Part shown: positions 24,290-36,789 of the stretch, in pieces | How positions within the stretch are numbered: position 1 is the first letter of the stretch | Layout: each line of letters starts with the position of its first letter | NCBI GenBank assembly: GCA_014773175.1 | Contig: VXCM01000943.1 | Location: 62,001 to 126,000 of the forward strand | Origin: Lucifuga dentata | Taxonomy: Eukaryota > Chordata > Actinopteri > Ophidiiformes > Bythitidae | DNA length: 64,000 nt | Direction: 5' to 3' | The notes under the pieces: generated by a model | Told to the model about the DNA's origin: nothing | Databases searched by the model: none | What the model saw: only the letters and a program-made list of their open reading frames with translations | Position numbers and translations under genes: made by a program

Positions 24290-26033
24290 CAAGCCTCTAC
24301 ACCAGACTCAATCAACCAAAATAAATAAAAAATCAATATATAGCAAAACAGAATACAATTAAAATAACATTAATAATATCAGTGTCAACAATAATCCACA
24401 AATACTTACAACTCAGCTTTATAATTATATAAAGTATCCTTTGTTGACTAGAATTTATCCAAATTATGTTTAAATGAGTTAACTGGACTACATCTGGAAG
24501 ATCATTCCATGCTTTAATAATGTGAAGAGTAAAGAAACTCTCTTCTCAGAATGGCACCTTTGATAATACAATTTAAAAAAGTTCCCTCTTAAATTGTAAC
24601 TGCTGTTCTATAAATGTGTAATCAGCTTGACAGTGACATCATACGACCCATGTGAACCTCAATCATGTCTCCTCTATATTGCCTATATACTAAAGTTGGT
24701 AAATGCAGTTTTCGTAATCTCTCTTCGTATGGCAGGTTCTTTAAGGTCAGGAATCAGTTTAGTTATTCTCCTGTCAACCTTCTAAATTTTTTCTATATAT
24801 TTTAATTTATATGGACTGGATTTATATGGACTGAGCTTGATAATTCAAGATGGGACCTCACCAAAGATTTATATAGTGATAGAAATCTTATCTTATTTAA
24901 ATTTTGAAATGTTCTTCTAATTATTGCTAACATAGAATTAGCCTTTTTAATTTTTTTTTCCGAAATGTGCATTTGAAATTCAAGGGAACTACCAACTATT
25001 ACACCCACGTCCTTCTCCTCTTCCACTTGAGCCTCCAAATTTCCAAGTTTGCGTACTTAACTGTTTTATCATTTGATCTCCCTACATGCAGATATTTGCA
25101 TTTTTCTGGATTTAATTTTAATAACCNGTTTTATCATTTGATCTCCCTACATGCAGATATTTGCATTTTTCTGGATTTAATTTTAATAACCACCAATCAC
25201 ACCAGTTACTCACTTTATGGAGATCTTCTTGAAGCTGAATAGTATCAAAGTCCTTTGTAATAATTCTAAATATTTTTGTGTCATCTGCAAAAAGTTATAC
25301 ATCAGACTCTATTAAATCTGACAAATCACTTATGTAAATCACAAAGCGTACAGGGCACTAAAACAGATCCCTGTGGCATTCCTGAGGACACAGGTCTCCA
25401 ACTTGAAGAGGCACCATTTACCACCACTTGTTGTTTTCTATTATGTAAAAAGTCCTCTATCCAGTCTGTAATCCTGTCATCGATACAGTCTGACTTCAGT
25501 TTTGCTACAAGTCTTTTATGTGGCACTGGATAAGCTTTCTGGAAGTCCACATTAATACAGTCTACTGAAAGTCCTCTATCTATAGCTGCTGACCATTTAT
25601 CAAGAACAGTAAGAAGCTGAAGTGTTGTCGATCTTCCAGATATAAATTCATACTGCTTATTTTACTAAAGAAACTGTTTGACTTCATGTGATCAGCAATG
25701 CGTTTCCTAATTAGATTTTCCATGGTGTTACATTCAACAAATGTCAAACTAACTACTAATCCGTAGTTTCTTGCCATTTTCTTGCCATGTTTCCTCTTTT
25801 GAAGATTGCACTAATCAATTTCCATTCAGAAGGTAAAGTTGATGCTTGCAGCTGCTGATTGTATAACATTACTAAAGGTTCTGGATGTACCTCGTCTGGG
25901 CCTGGTGATTTACTGATATTAATATTCTGTAAAAGTAATTTTATTTTCTTGCTAGTTATTACAAATCTTTCCTTTTTTTGAACTTCAGGTATTGATAATT
26001 GCATTACATCTTCCTCTGGTTCACTGACAAACT
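24290..26033 (-). mobile_element. Decayed CR1/Rex1-like LINE reverse transcriptase
   Basis: Minus-strand pieces in order: ISKSPGPDEVHPEPL (fingers, about 25890-25940); FQKAYPVPHKRLVAKLK (motif A region, near 25540); SGMPQGSVLVP (motif B, near 25360); KKANSMLAIIRRTFQNLNK and LYKSLVRSHLE (24850-24950); then LKNLPYEERLRKLHLPTLVY (near 24700). Frames change and stops interrupt, so it is inactive. The endonuclease is missing (5' truncation near 26033). A 64-bp duplication around an N at 25127 adds an artefact. Confidence 0.85.
25063..25191. repeat. Exact 64-bp direct duplication flanking a single N
   Basis: 25063-25126 and 25128-25191 are identical, separated only by N at 25127. This looks like two contig ends placed side by side without merging. 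Confidence 0.95.
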
Positions 26034-29000
26034 ATTATGAACTCTGAAGGGTGGTGCATGGCCCAGGGAAGCAGCAATAAAATATTGATGTGGATCGGAA
26101 ATCCAGGGATGGATCTAATAATTTTTAAAAATGATTTCTTAACTTGCAAAATAGAGTATTTTTCAATATTTTTGTCTATTTCTTCAAAACCCTGTACAGG
26201 GTTACGGGGGCTGAGACCTATCCTAGTGATCATTTTGGCTCAATCAGCTTCTTCAAGTCTGTGTGTGATCAGGCCCCAAATTTGCTGCTGACACAAAAGA
26301 AAACTGATAAACCAGGAGGTTGTCCTCTTGGTACTCTGTGATCAGGTGATTACAGCCTTTCTCTCTCTGCTTGTGAATGATTTTGCAGGTTCTCTCTTTC
26401 TTAGTCAGTGTATTCTGACCATATTAAAACATACAGCACATATGACATAGTCCTCTTATAGACTGACCCTACGTTAATATAAAGCACTCCTAAAGCACTC
26501 CGGTTTAAATATAGTGTTCTGTTTTGAGTCTTCATTGTGATGTGATTCTATTTCATTTCTGCATTCTTTTTCATTTTCTTCTCTTGTCCTCATATTTATA
26601 CCGTGTCCTAGAAACTTTACCCCCCCCATCAGTATTGTTGCTCCAGTGACCTTGTGATTGTGATGTAACTCTGGAAACCAGGTTCTATTTATAGTATGAG
26701 CCCACACACACTGCTGGACTACTATATATTATGCATGCAAACATTCATTTGTAATTTTCCAATTCTATAAGTGAAAAAGTGGTTATCATGCAACATACAT
26801 CTGATGATGACAGATATTATGGTTTCAACTATAGGTTGAAAAAGTTATATCCAACCTGAAAAGCATCCATGATTATTTTACTCAAACATGACTTGGACAA
26901 ATCCACTTAATTCAAAGAGCTGAACCTTTATGGACCGAAGAGCCACAGGATGTGAGCTAAAACAGGCCATAATGAAATTCCAAAATAACCCCGGTTAAAT
27001 GGATCTAAATTTGTTTGGGTGTTATAGTCCTGAAAGACACAAAAAAAGAAATAATGACTGAATAAGCCTCAGTTTAAAGTGTTAAGTCTGGGTATAGTAT
27101 CAGCACTGAGAGTTATTCTTAGGCATCAGAAAAGCACTGAAGCCCCCTCCTACAGGGAATGAATGTACTGGTGAAAACGTCTTATGAGGTTATGTTAATT
27201 AGAAGATTAGAAAAAATACAATAAAGGATAAAGATAAATATGAAATCTGGAGGAACTTTCTAGGTTACCTTAAAGGTACTTGATTTTTTTTTTTTTGTTT
27301 TCTTGTCATTTCTGTTGCTATATTATATTTGAGAGTTATGTTAGTCTTTTGGGGGGGTTATTGTTTTGTTCTTGTTGTGATGTATATCAATGTGAATAAA
27401 TATAGATAAAATTAGTTTTTAAAAAGTTGAAATAATTAAATGATGAAGAACTTTATCTTCTCTGCACTGCCACATGTGACTATGACTTTAATGTAATGAT
27501 ATAGTGGTCAGTGGTAAATATGTGACTGAAATTTTAGGTACAATTTTGTTGCGACTATCTGGCGGTAGGCCAGAATTTGCCATAAATAACATGATTTCAT
27601 GGATCCATTGTGTCTTGTCTGCACAGGCAGGTGACAGTGGTCTAGTTTGGAGATGTTTCCTCACATTTTATTCAGTATTACTTGAATGCCAAAGAATTCC
27701 TATAAGCATTGTTGCTAACTACGCACATCAGTACACTTTTTCTTTTGGAACACTTTCAGCAGGATAACACATATCATCACCTCATGGTGGTTCGGTATTA
27801 TAACAGTGACTGCGGTTTACTCCACTGTCCCACAGAGATGTGACCCTAACAGAGCACTTTGGGCAAAAAAAAACCTACAGGAACGACATGATGCTATTGA
27901 CTCAGCATGAGCCAAAGTCCCACATCGATATATGAGGCACTTTGACTCAATGTGTCATCAAACTGTGGATGCAAAAGTGCTTCCTACCAAGTATGCCTTA
28001 TTGTAAATCTTTGATGAGCTTAAATGTATTTTTGTAGGGAAAAATATCAGGCCATCTACAGTTTATTTACAGGAGCACTTTATTTTGTAGTCAGACACTG
28101 GATTATCCCGAATGGTCAGTCACAGAGGGACCTCAAGATCCAAACCGATATTTCTGTCTGCTTATAAATAGCAATGAACAAGACAATCTGCTTTAAATTA
28201 TCCAAAAATAAGTATCAGGGATAAAAATGTACCTCTCTGTTGTTTCAATGGAACATCCTGGAATGGAATATCCTTTCAGTGACTATTTTTGTTCAAATAC
28301 TGCAGAAGTTAAAGGGAAATCATCTAAACTGCTCAAGTCTCCTGTCCAAGTAGAATTCATCAAATACTTTATGGTTCTAGCAATTTTATACTATCTAGAT
28401 ATTGACTAACTCCAGTATGACTGACTTAACATTTCAGTGTCATGCTAGATGAGTTTCTATGATAGGGATGATTATGTATCTGACTTTGTAAGTTGCTTTA
28501 ATGTGGTCTGACCAGTGGAAATTATTCTGACTTATCTGAAGTCATTTGTAGGAACAGAAAACCAAGACTACCAAAAAGGTTATCTGGGTTGAAACTGCTT
28601 AAAATAGTCCTAAATAGACAGACATGTTAAACACAAGTGTAACTGATAACATTAACAATGGCTGCATTTCATTTGTGTGCCATTTATCCCCATTGTAGAA
28701 TATGTACATACTTTGTTATTCTAGGATATGTACAGAAACCCCCAGTGATGTGTTTGAGGAAAATTGATGAATGAAATAGTGAGAGAATGTACTTCACTTT
28801 CAAATGCGAGTGAAACAGGATAAGTAGGCGCAAAACTTGGTCTCTTATTGTGCATCAAAATAAGCTTTATCATTCACACCTGTGTTTTTCTTAGTCAAAA
28901 TGAGAAAAGTTTGTGGTTCTTAACTAAAAGTTAGATTTAGAGAATGCCAAAGGTCTAAATAGCTAAACAGATGTGTTCATGCTGCTGCAGCTTAATCTCT

Positions 29001-30621
29001 TTAGTATATTTTCTTGTGAAAGTCAGCAGTTTTATAGAAGAGAGCACACTCAAAGAGTCATTCAGGCACAGAGGCATTCAGTGAAGGTGGTTTGATAATA
29101 ACAGTGAAGTTGAGGGGTTGGCATTTTGCTGGCAGCAGGTGAAACTGAACTAAGAGAGTTGAAAGTTCACATGGATTGCAGGAGATTAAAGCTAGAGGCA
29201 GATGATGGTTTGAGAAATGGTAAATTAAAAGTTGGCTTCCAATATACTGGTGTGCTCTTACTATACACCAGGAGAAAAAAAAAAAAAAAAAATTCCAGCT
29301 ACCCAAAAACCTGTCTGAAACCTACAGCATCATTAGCATGGAGAAACTGGTGTACTGACGGAGCAGAGAGTTAAATAAACTAAGGTTGATGAGGAGCAGC
29401 TGCAGGGCAATCAGGTTAATGCAGGGTAGCTGTGGAGAAGGCAATCAGGACAATTCAGGAGAGGTCATGTGATGTGGAAGACCTTCTACTTTAGTATTCT
29501 TCACTATATCTAAATTTACACTTATTTACAGAGTATTTTACCTGTTCTGAACTCTTCTTGACCTTTTAGTCTTATGGAAAATATGACCTCTAACAATGTT
29601 ATAAAAATAATATATGCTCTGAGCACAGTTTATTGCGGCTTAAGGTGACACTCCACCCAAAAATCTGTATTTTAAGTAACAAAACACACACACATCTCTG
29701 AAGTTTGTTGTTTTCTCATTGGTGGAGAACAGTAGCTTTAACTCCAGTTTATTTTGACCAACTGCTGTTTTGTAGGCAGATGACCCTGTCGTCTGCCTCA
29801 TTTAAAACACAGTGACTTCAGCAGATGAGGAGACTCAAGGTTGCCAGACTTTACAGAAAAGTCACTGAGTAGATAATATATCTATGTTTTAATCCATCGT
29901 TACCGACTGATGAAATACGATGCCATACTCTGAAATATTCACAGTAACTTGTTCTCTGATGCTAAATTATGCTAACGTTGCTAAAAACATCAAAATGTCT
30001 GCAGTCAAATGAGTTTTATCTCAAGGCAACAACTTCAATGCAACGTTTTGATCAGTGTCTGGACAGCAAGTTGAAATCTTATCAGTTAGGTGAAGCATAA
30101 CATTAAGGGTGACAATAGGTGGAAGCTCATTTAAAGCCCATTACAACACCACAAGTACATATGTTGACTCCAGTTGGACTCGAGTCCCTGAACCTGGTTG
30201 TATTAGTGCTTGGCTGGATGCATCAAGTGATCAGAAGCCAGTTTCTCATAATATAGTGCTTTAGCTTGTCCTTCTGTGAGACAGTGCACAACAAGGCAAA
30301 TTTTTGTATGGTCCATGACTGATTTTTCTATGACCACTTACAAAGTATAATTAACAAACCTGAATATCAGTTTTATCACAGCGCTCAAGTCAAAGCCAAG
30401 GATTGGACAGTGTCCAGTATGGAGACCGAAGGACTGCATCTCTGCTTTTTCTACAGATGATGTAGTTCTGATGGCTTCATCAGACTGCAACTGCTGACAT
30501 GCACAGGAGAGGTTTGCAGCTGAGTGTGAATCTTAAATGATGAATAGTTCAAGTTATCTGTAAAAATCAATACTTCCTTTTAAAAAACATGGAAGGCAGT
30601 GGATAAATACAGAAATGTTAA

Positions 30622-31147
30622 AGGACCATATCAGCTGTTTTGCATGTTTGAGCCTAATATATTCAATTTTCATACACGTAAGGTTACTGACAATCATTTC
30701 CCAAAGCATACTACTGGAACAGTGAATTAAAAAAAAATTCCTACTTTCCAGACCGCCACTGGTTTCAGTTCATTCTGGTACGCTATTAAAATCANTTCAG
30801 GGTTTTTTTTTTTTTTTCTGAAGTTACATAATTTCAACATTTAAGTGCAATAAAAAGTGCTGAGTGAATGTATATCTCCACCAGGGAATACAGTCCTAAA
30901 AGAAGACCTGCATTTATCGAAAAATTTAAACGACTGTGACTTCATAAGGCTGCGCAACTATTAGCAGGTGAAACATCAATTTTTAAGGTGGGTGTATTAC
31001 TTGAATATTAGATTTTGAAAGATATAGAGGTTTTGCAAAATATCAGGAAAGCTGAAATATAGTTTTATCTTTTGGGAAATAGTTGTCAGTAGCGTAACAT
31101 GTATGGAAATTTATAGGCTCAAACAAACAAAATGGATGGTATGTCCT
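30622..31147. mobile_element. TTAA-type inverted-repeat MITE, copy 2
   Basis: Begins AGGACCATATCAGC and ends TGGATGGTATGTCCT, flanked on both sides by TTAA (30618-30621 and 31148-31151). The left arm TGCATGTTTGAGCCTAATAT mirrors GGCTCAAACAAAC at the right. An N at 30795 replaces about 60 bp present in the copy at 35753. Confidence 0.85.
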
Positions 31148-31349
31148 TTAATAGTGCTTTCTGTCTTACATTTTGTGTCGTACAATTATGCATATGTTTG
31201 GGAGACATATGCAGCTGCAGTTTGAACTCCTTGACCATCAAACTCAAACTGATTTTTAGAATGATGCCGAAAATCATCTCTGATTTAGACAGGGCTGGAT
31301 ATCTATTCTGACCTCCCAATTACTTCAATTTTGATTCTCAAAGCCCCAA

Positions 31350-32535
31350 TTATTTGATTCAGTTAAATTCTGGAAACTTTGTAAGGATTACTCTGTCTTC
31401 TAAATTACATTATTGTATAAAAGTGAAGACATTCTTTCAAAATATATTTTGAAAACGTAATGAGTGTATTAAAGAAACCATTTGCAACTGTCACAGGCTC
31501 AGCTGAAGACGAACACTTCGGCCAATTGTTGAGAGGCGCTGATGCTGTGTTTGACATCCACATAAAGCTTTATGTAGCCACCTCACTAATGTGTTGTTAT
31601 ATGGTCACAGTGTACCGTGATTACAGTATTTTAAGCACGTTCCTAAATCCCTCGTTGTCCACAACTCTGTAAGGGCACATATCCACACATATAAAAATAG
31701 CAACAGACTCAGTTATTTTTTTGGCTCAAGGTGAGACAGATGGCAGCTTGCCAGCCTGTGCATTTTCTACCGTCATCTGTCTTCATTCAGGAATTTGGTG
31801 CTGCAGACTTCACAGCGGTGGGCTGACGCCTCCTCAAGTGCTTCCACAAGTTTGTTGTGTTGCCACAAAGTTTTAGTTCTGAGTACCATATTTTGCAACT
31901 CCTTACTCTTGTCAGGCTCGTTTGTGTCCTTTTGCTTTTGAAAGCCAAAATGAGACCAAATGTCTGCTCTAAACCATGGTGGTGTCGGTATTGTACCGAA
32001 ACCCGCATCCCTGCCAAGAATTACAACCCCAGTTCTGCTGAGTCACTGGAGTCACAGGCGCCATGTTGTTTTTAATACAAGCCTGGTCTTCTAAGTTTCC
32101 CATAGTTGAGTAGTCGCACTACCTCACATGGAACTTACGCGCTACTAGCGTTACTTATGCTACTCGCATTACTGACACTAGTAGCATTCAATTAAAAAAT
32201 TTGACAGTTGAAAAGATTGTTTTTTTAAATTTAATGAATCAATATTGGAATCACTTAAATTTACTGTAATCACGGTACACTGCGCCCATACGACAACATA
32301 TTAGTAAGGTGGCTACACAAAGCTTTACGTGGATGTCAAGGAGAGCATCAGAGCCTCTCTACACTTGGCTGAAAGGTTAGCCTTAACCTGTGACAGTTGT
32401 GAATGGTTTCTTTAATACACTCATTAAGTTTTCAACATACAGTATATTTCGAAAGAACGTCTTCACCTTTTTATACAATAATGTAATCTAAGACAAACCC
32501 TAACAAAGCTTTCCAGAATTTAACCCAGTCAAATA
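31350..32535. mobile_element. DNA transposon remnant with long inverted arms
   Basis: The arm at about 31350-31634 and the arm at about 32255-32535 are imperfect inverted copies of one another. Shared blocks include TTAAATTCTGGAAA, ATTACATTATTGTATAAAA, AATGAGTGTATTAAAGAAAC and GTGTACCGTGATTACAGT. Between them lies a broken transposase fragment with a BED-finger look. Probably a non-autonomous hAT-like element; the class is inferred. Confidence 0.7.
31787..32017 (-). pseudogene. Broken BED-type zinc finger fragment (hAT-like transposase)
   Basis: The minus-strand frame reads KIWYSELKLCGNTTNLWKHL followed by RRRQPTAVKSAAPNS. The NTTNLWKHLRRxHP signature is typical of BED fingers in hAT transposases and ZBED proteins. 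Two zinc ligands are altered: the CxxC second Cys reads Trp, and the final His reads Gln. No catalytic domain follows, so it is a dead fragment inside the inverted arms. Confidence 0.65.
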
Positions 32536-32570
32536 TATAACTCATACATACTGGAGGGGGTATATAACAT

Positions 32571-33470
32571 AATATACTCGAGTAAAAGCCGAGGCGTTTT
32601 TTTTTTGTTTTTTTTTTAAACAAATTTCACAACGTAAGGGTGGGGGGTGTTGGGGTTGGCTTTTACACCAGTAATTCAGATCGATCCCAGAGAACAAAAT
32701 TTCCAGGAATGGAAATACTACCCAATACTACCCATGGAAAATAATTTAAATCATACCTTAGAATGAGATATCTCCTGACTAAACATCATATCCAGCACAT
32801 TTTGCAGTGGCCAGTAAACGATGATCTGTCAATTACAGTAATCAGCTGCTGAAATATCATGTTTACCGATACATGGATTATTTTCAGGAAATCAGAAGAA
32901 TACTATGACAATACCCAGAAAAAACAGGTAATTTACTAAACAAATAAATTGACGGAACAATATCAGGGGGTTGGCTGAGGGAATTCCAAAACTCCTTATT
33001 GAGGAATGTCCAGCACATAGACAGGCCCACATCGAGTCAGGTACAGGAATTACTGAAAACACGTGAAGGGTGAGATTTTTAACAAAAATAAAATTTAAAA
33101 AAACTCACTATAATTACACAGCTAAATAAGCCAAATAAGCGCCGTGATAATTATAGCTCATTTGTAAAGTTTTCCTTACCTTCATCAATGCAAATCAGAC
33201 GAGGAAGAGGAGTCTGGAAAACTTAATGTTAGCTAATGTCAGTTACAGTAAACAGCTGTTTACTGGTACCAGTACGTGGATTATTTTCAGAAAATCACAG
33301 GAATACTATGACAATTCTCAGAAAAAACAGGTAATTTGCTAAACAAATAAATTGATGGATCAACATCAGGGGGTCGGCTTATATGTGAGTTTCTTTAAAA
33401 ATCTAAATTTGCAGGTCAAAATTGAGGGGGCTTATACTCGAGACTGGTTTATAGTCAAGTATGTACGGTA
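32571..33470. mobile_element. Non-autonomous DNA element with TACTCGAGTA-type ends and a duplicated module
   Basis: The left end TATACTCGAGTAAAAGCCGAGG and the right end GGGGCTTATACTCGAGACTGG are related in inverse orientation. Inside, about 150 bp is present twice in direct orientation (32829-32976 and 33239-33380). Each copy carries GGATTATTTTCAG, ATACTATGACAAT, CAGAAAAAACAGGTAATTT and ATCAGGGGGT(T/C)GGCT. No ORF of note. Confidence 0.6.
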
Positions 33471-34124
33471 ATCAATTAATCAAAAACATCATTTTTTTCT
33501 CTCCACCCCTAGATTTAGATGCACCAAAGTTTTGAACAGAATATGAATTTGCAAATGTGAAGTGCAGTATGCACCTGAGGATTTCAGTTTAGATGAATTT
33601 ACAATGGAAACTCAAAGGAAACAATTTCTTGAAACAACTTCTTGTCAGAAACATCTTAGGCTTTCTGAGCCCTTCACAGGTCAAGGACAGAAAAGCTGTA
33701 CAATCAGTACAGTGATCTGAGGCAGAGAAAAGAGAGAAAAATAATGAGTCAGAGAGATAAACAGAGTGCACAACATCATGGAGAAAGACATGGGTGTGAC
33801 TGATTAGGGGAGCATTACATGAACTCAGGGGGAAAGTCCTTCCGTTCCATGCTCTCTAAATTGCCCTCCTGTCTCCTGCCAATTCTTCAGGCACCTCATT
33901 ATAAAACCCAGTTGGGAGAGCACTAGTCTATTCCTAACCTGCTCTGCTCACTGACATTGCACGTCATACTATGGTATTCCCTGGGGACATGAACCAAACA
34001 CAGAATTAATCCACAGAGGTTAACCAAAGGAGGGATACACAAAGTGTGGAACCGTCAAAGTCCTAAAGGAGGGTATTTTTAAAATAATGTAGAACAAAAT
34101 AACTATCCTGCAAAAATAAGATAT

Positions 34125-34430
34125 TATATTCTTTCCAAAAGATAACTTGTTCGCATTAGCAAAATTACTTGTACAAGATAATTAATTATCTTGTACAAAC
34201 TATCATCTTGTGAAAACACTGATTGCACAAGATGACTATCTTGTTCCTACAAAACAATACACAAAGTATAATAACTTGAACAAGAGAATTTCCTTGTTGA
34301 AACATGATATCATTATATATAAGCTCGTATCGTGTGGAACAAGATATCTTGTTCAAACAAATTTTGCATGCTGTTCTCACAAGATCAATATTATCTTGGT
34401 GGTTCTTACAAGATAAAAACAAAATACCAC
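34125..34430. repeat. Cluster of ACAAGATA/TATCTTGT palindromes
   Basis: ACAAGAT and ATCTTGT recur many times over 300 bp. A perfect 30-bp palindrome lies at 34169-34198 (half-site TTGTACAAGATAATT) and a perfect 18-bp palindrome at 34337-34354 (GAACAAGATATCTTGTTC). Probably a small MITE built from nested palindromes; no coding content. Confidence 0.75.
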
Positions 34431-34760
34431 CTTTAAGACTTCATGGGTTCTATTAGAATCAGAATCTGCCAGCTCACAGGCACTGCAGATTAAGTCCTCA
34501 TGAGAAAAATTGTATGACAATCATAATATCTTATTAGATTTGAAACCTCCTCTTCCCCTGTTTCCCTCTCCTTTCTTCAGCCATGCTCTCTCCCATCTGC
34601 TGTGCATGCTGGGAGGTGTGATAATGGCCTGCAGCCAGGAGGGGAGTCACACAGAAACACTCACGACCTGCTTCCTAATGTATGAGGGCTACTGCACAGT
34701 CATAAAGAATTCTCAGTGTGCAGGTGGGCCATCTATCTTCATTACACAGCCATCCAGCAG

Positions 34761-34802
34761 TAAGGGGGATCCACTGGGTAAATTCCCAGTGGATCCCCCT
34801 TA
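34761..34802. repeat. Perfect 18-bp hairpin
   Basis: The stem TAAGGGGGATCCACTGGG at 34761-34778 is exactly inverted at 34785-34802, with the 6-nt loop TAAATT. No poly-T run follows immediately. It is not part of a repeat I recognise. Confidence 0.95.
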
Positions 34803-34855
34803 CTTATTCCATCTCTAGAGTGTTTCTTGGAAACATTTATAGTAATGGCATAAAG

Positions 34856-34920
34856 TTCTCCTGGTAGCTCAGCAGACTAAGGTATACTTGTAACAGCATG
34901 CATTAGAACCCTGCCGATGT
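34856..34920 (+). pseudogene. tRNA-like fragment (SINE head or tRNA pseudogene)
   Basis: CTGGTAGCTCAGCAGACTAAGG resembles a polymerase III A box, and TTAGAACCCTGCCG 45 bp later resembles a B box (GGTTCGAACCC) with losses. Acceptor-stem pairing is poor. Probably the tRNA-derived head of an old SINE. Confidence 0.35.
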
Positions 34921-35752
34921 TTTTCTTTGCATGTTGTTATAATCATTATCCCCTCATAGACACATTTCCTCTTCACACATCTGTTTAAAGAACAAAACTA
35001 AATGGAAGGATACACATATATCTCTGTTCTCTGAGGGACGAGACTAGCTCTCCACTCTAAAACACAGCAGCTAGCCCAACAATACCATCCGCAACTGCTT
35101 AAAAATACTGTGTTGGTGTGGTATTGCTGATTTGTACTGTGTTCATGCAGACTGAAGCTGGAGAGATGAGTTCTCTTCACTCAGAGAACTCAGTTACACA
35201 TGTAACTCTCCATTCTCTACAATTTCTTCAGTCTGTTACATATTTCAAATGTATGGGGCAACTCTTTGCCTACATGATACTGCCCAAGAAGAAAGTGAAG
35301 CCCAGAGACAGAGGAGCTTCCAAGGACACAGAGTTTACTCAAAGAGAACAGGTGAGGCCTCAACAGATGCAAAGGCTATAAAGTGAATGAGTGAAACCAG
35401 TGAGATGCTAGAAACAAGCCCTTAGCTATTCAACTACAACTCAGTACTGAAGATGTGACTGGCTTCTACATTCAGGCAAAAGAAGCTTGAAAGAGATATT
35501 TTAATTCCTTTACTTATTCTGTGATTTCTTTTATTGAAAACCTCAAAAAAAAAAAAAAAAAAAAAAAAGGATTATGAGAAGTTAGCACCAGTGCAGACTC
35601 GATATCTGAGGCTTTTATTGTCCATGCCTCCCTCACAGGTTTGGGAAATGATGAATCCTCAATGCAAATGCACAGACGGGATGAGTGGACAGGGGAAGGG
35701 TGTCAGGGTCAAATTTGGATTCAGCCATTGTCTCTTTTACAGAAGCACCCAA

Positions 35753-36409
35753 AGGACCATACCGGTCATTTTGCACGTTTGAGCCTAATATATTCAATTT
35801 TCATACACATAACGTTACTGACAATCATTTCCCAAAGCATGCTACTGGAAGGGTGAATTAATTTTTTTTTCTACCTTCCAGACTGCCATTGGTTTCAGTT
35901 CATTCTGGTATGCTACTAAAATCAACTTGTTGATACTTGAAACATTATTAGGATAGGTAATCCATCATCGTGAACAAAACGTGTTCAGGGTTTTTTCAAA
36001 GTTGCGTAAGTTTAGTGTTTAAGCGCAATAAAAAGCACAGAGCGATATGAATATGTTTCCTGTTGTCAGTTCTTCACTACAGTACTTGAATGCACCACTG
36101 GGAAGCATTTTCAGATCACTCTGCACTTTTATTGTGCTTAAATGCTAAAATTACACAACATCAAAAAAAAAAAACCCAAATCTGAATATATGTCTTGTTC
36201 ACAATGATGGATTACCTATCCCAAGAAAGTTTCAAGTATCAACAAGTTGATTTTAATAGTGTACAAGAATGAACTGAAACCAATGGGGTTTGGAAGGTAG
36301 GAAAAAAAATTTAATTCTCTATTGGGAAACGATTGTCAGTAATGTAATGTTACATGTGTGAAAATTGAATATATTAGGCTCAAACATGTAAAATGGATGG
36401 TATGGTCCT
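35753..36409. mobile_element. TTAA-type inverted-repeat MITE, copy 3 (longest)
   Basis: Starts AGGACCATACCGGTCATTT and ends GATGGTATGGTCCT, followed by TTAA at 36410-36413; the left flank is CCAA. The arms are inverted copies over more than 250 bp: GAGCCTAATATATTCAATTT on the left against AAATTGAATATATTAGGCTC on the right. The element is essentially a foldback. 657 bp, non-coding. Confidence 0.85.
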
Positions 36410-36789
36410 TTAAGTTTTTGTTTACAAGCAGACAAGTAGAATTAGCTTAACTTGCTAATACCTTGCAGGAACTTTAACATGCCTGTTGGCAAGCACTTCA
36501 GTCTTCTGTTAGCCAAACTAGTCTGCACTCAGCCTAACTATTCTTGAGTGAGTTAACTAGTGACTGTGTGCAATTAACTGTAAGGATGATTCAGTATTTA
36601 ACCACCTCTGGCCACTTTCTGTAAACACAAAGATGCCAGCTAAAGCAGAAATTACAGGTTTAACTTGAGAAGCGCCCACTGGTAGCCAAATTTCTAGGCT
36701 TGTGATCATCACAGGCTTCCCAAGACACGTTAGCTGATGATATCCACCAGCAATGCTTTGTAAGGTGATTCTCAAGACAGCCAGCCTTT

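Larger units (their letters stand above)
24115..26175. repeat. Older fish repeat split by a LINE insertion
   Basis: The left part (24140-24250, CCACCAAGGAGGTTATGTTTTC ... GGATTACTCAAAAGGTTA) and the right part (26040-26170, AGGGTGGTGCATGGCCCAGG ... AAAAATGATTTCTTAAC) look like the two sides of one dispersed repeat of the type at 3950. The LINE at about 24290-26033 separates them. That they were once joined is inferred. Confidence 0.5.
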
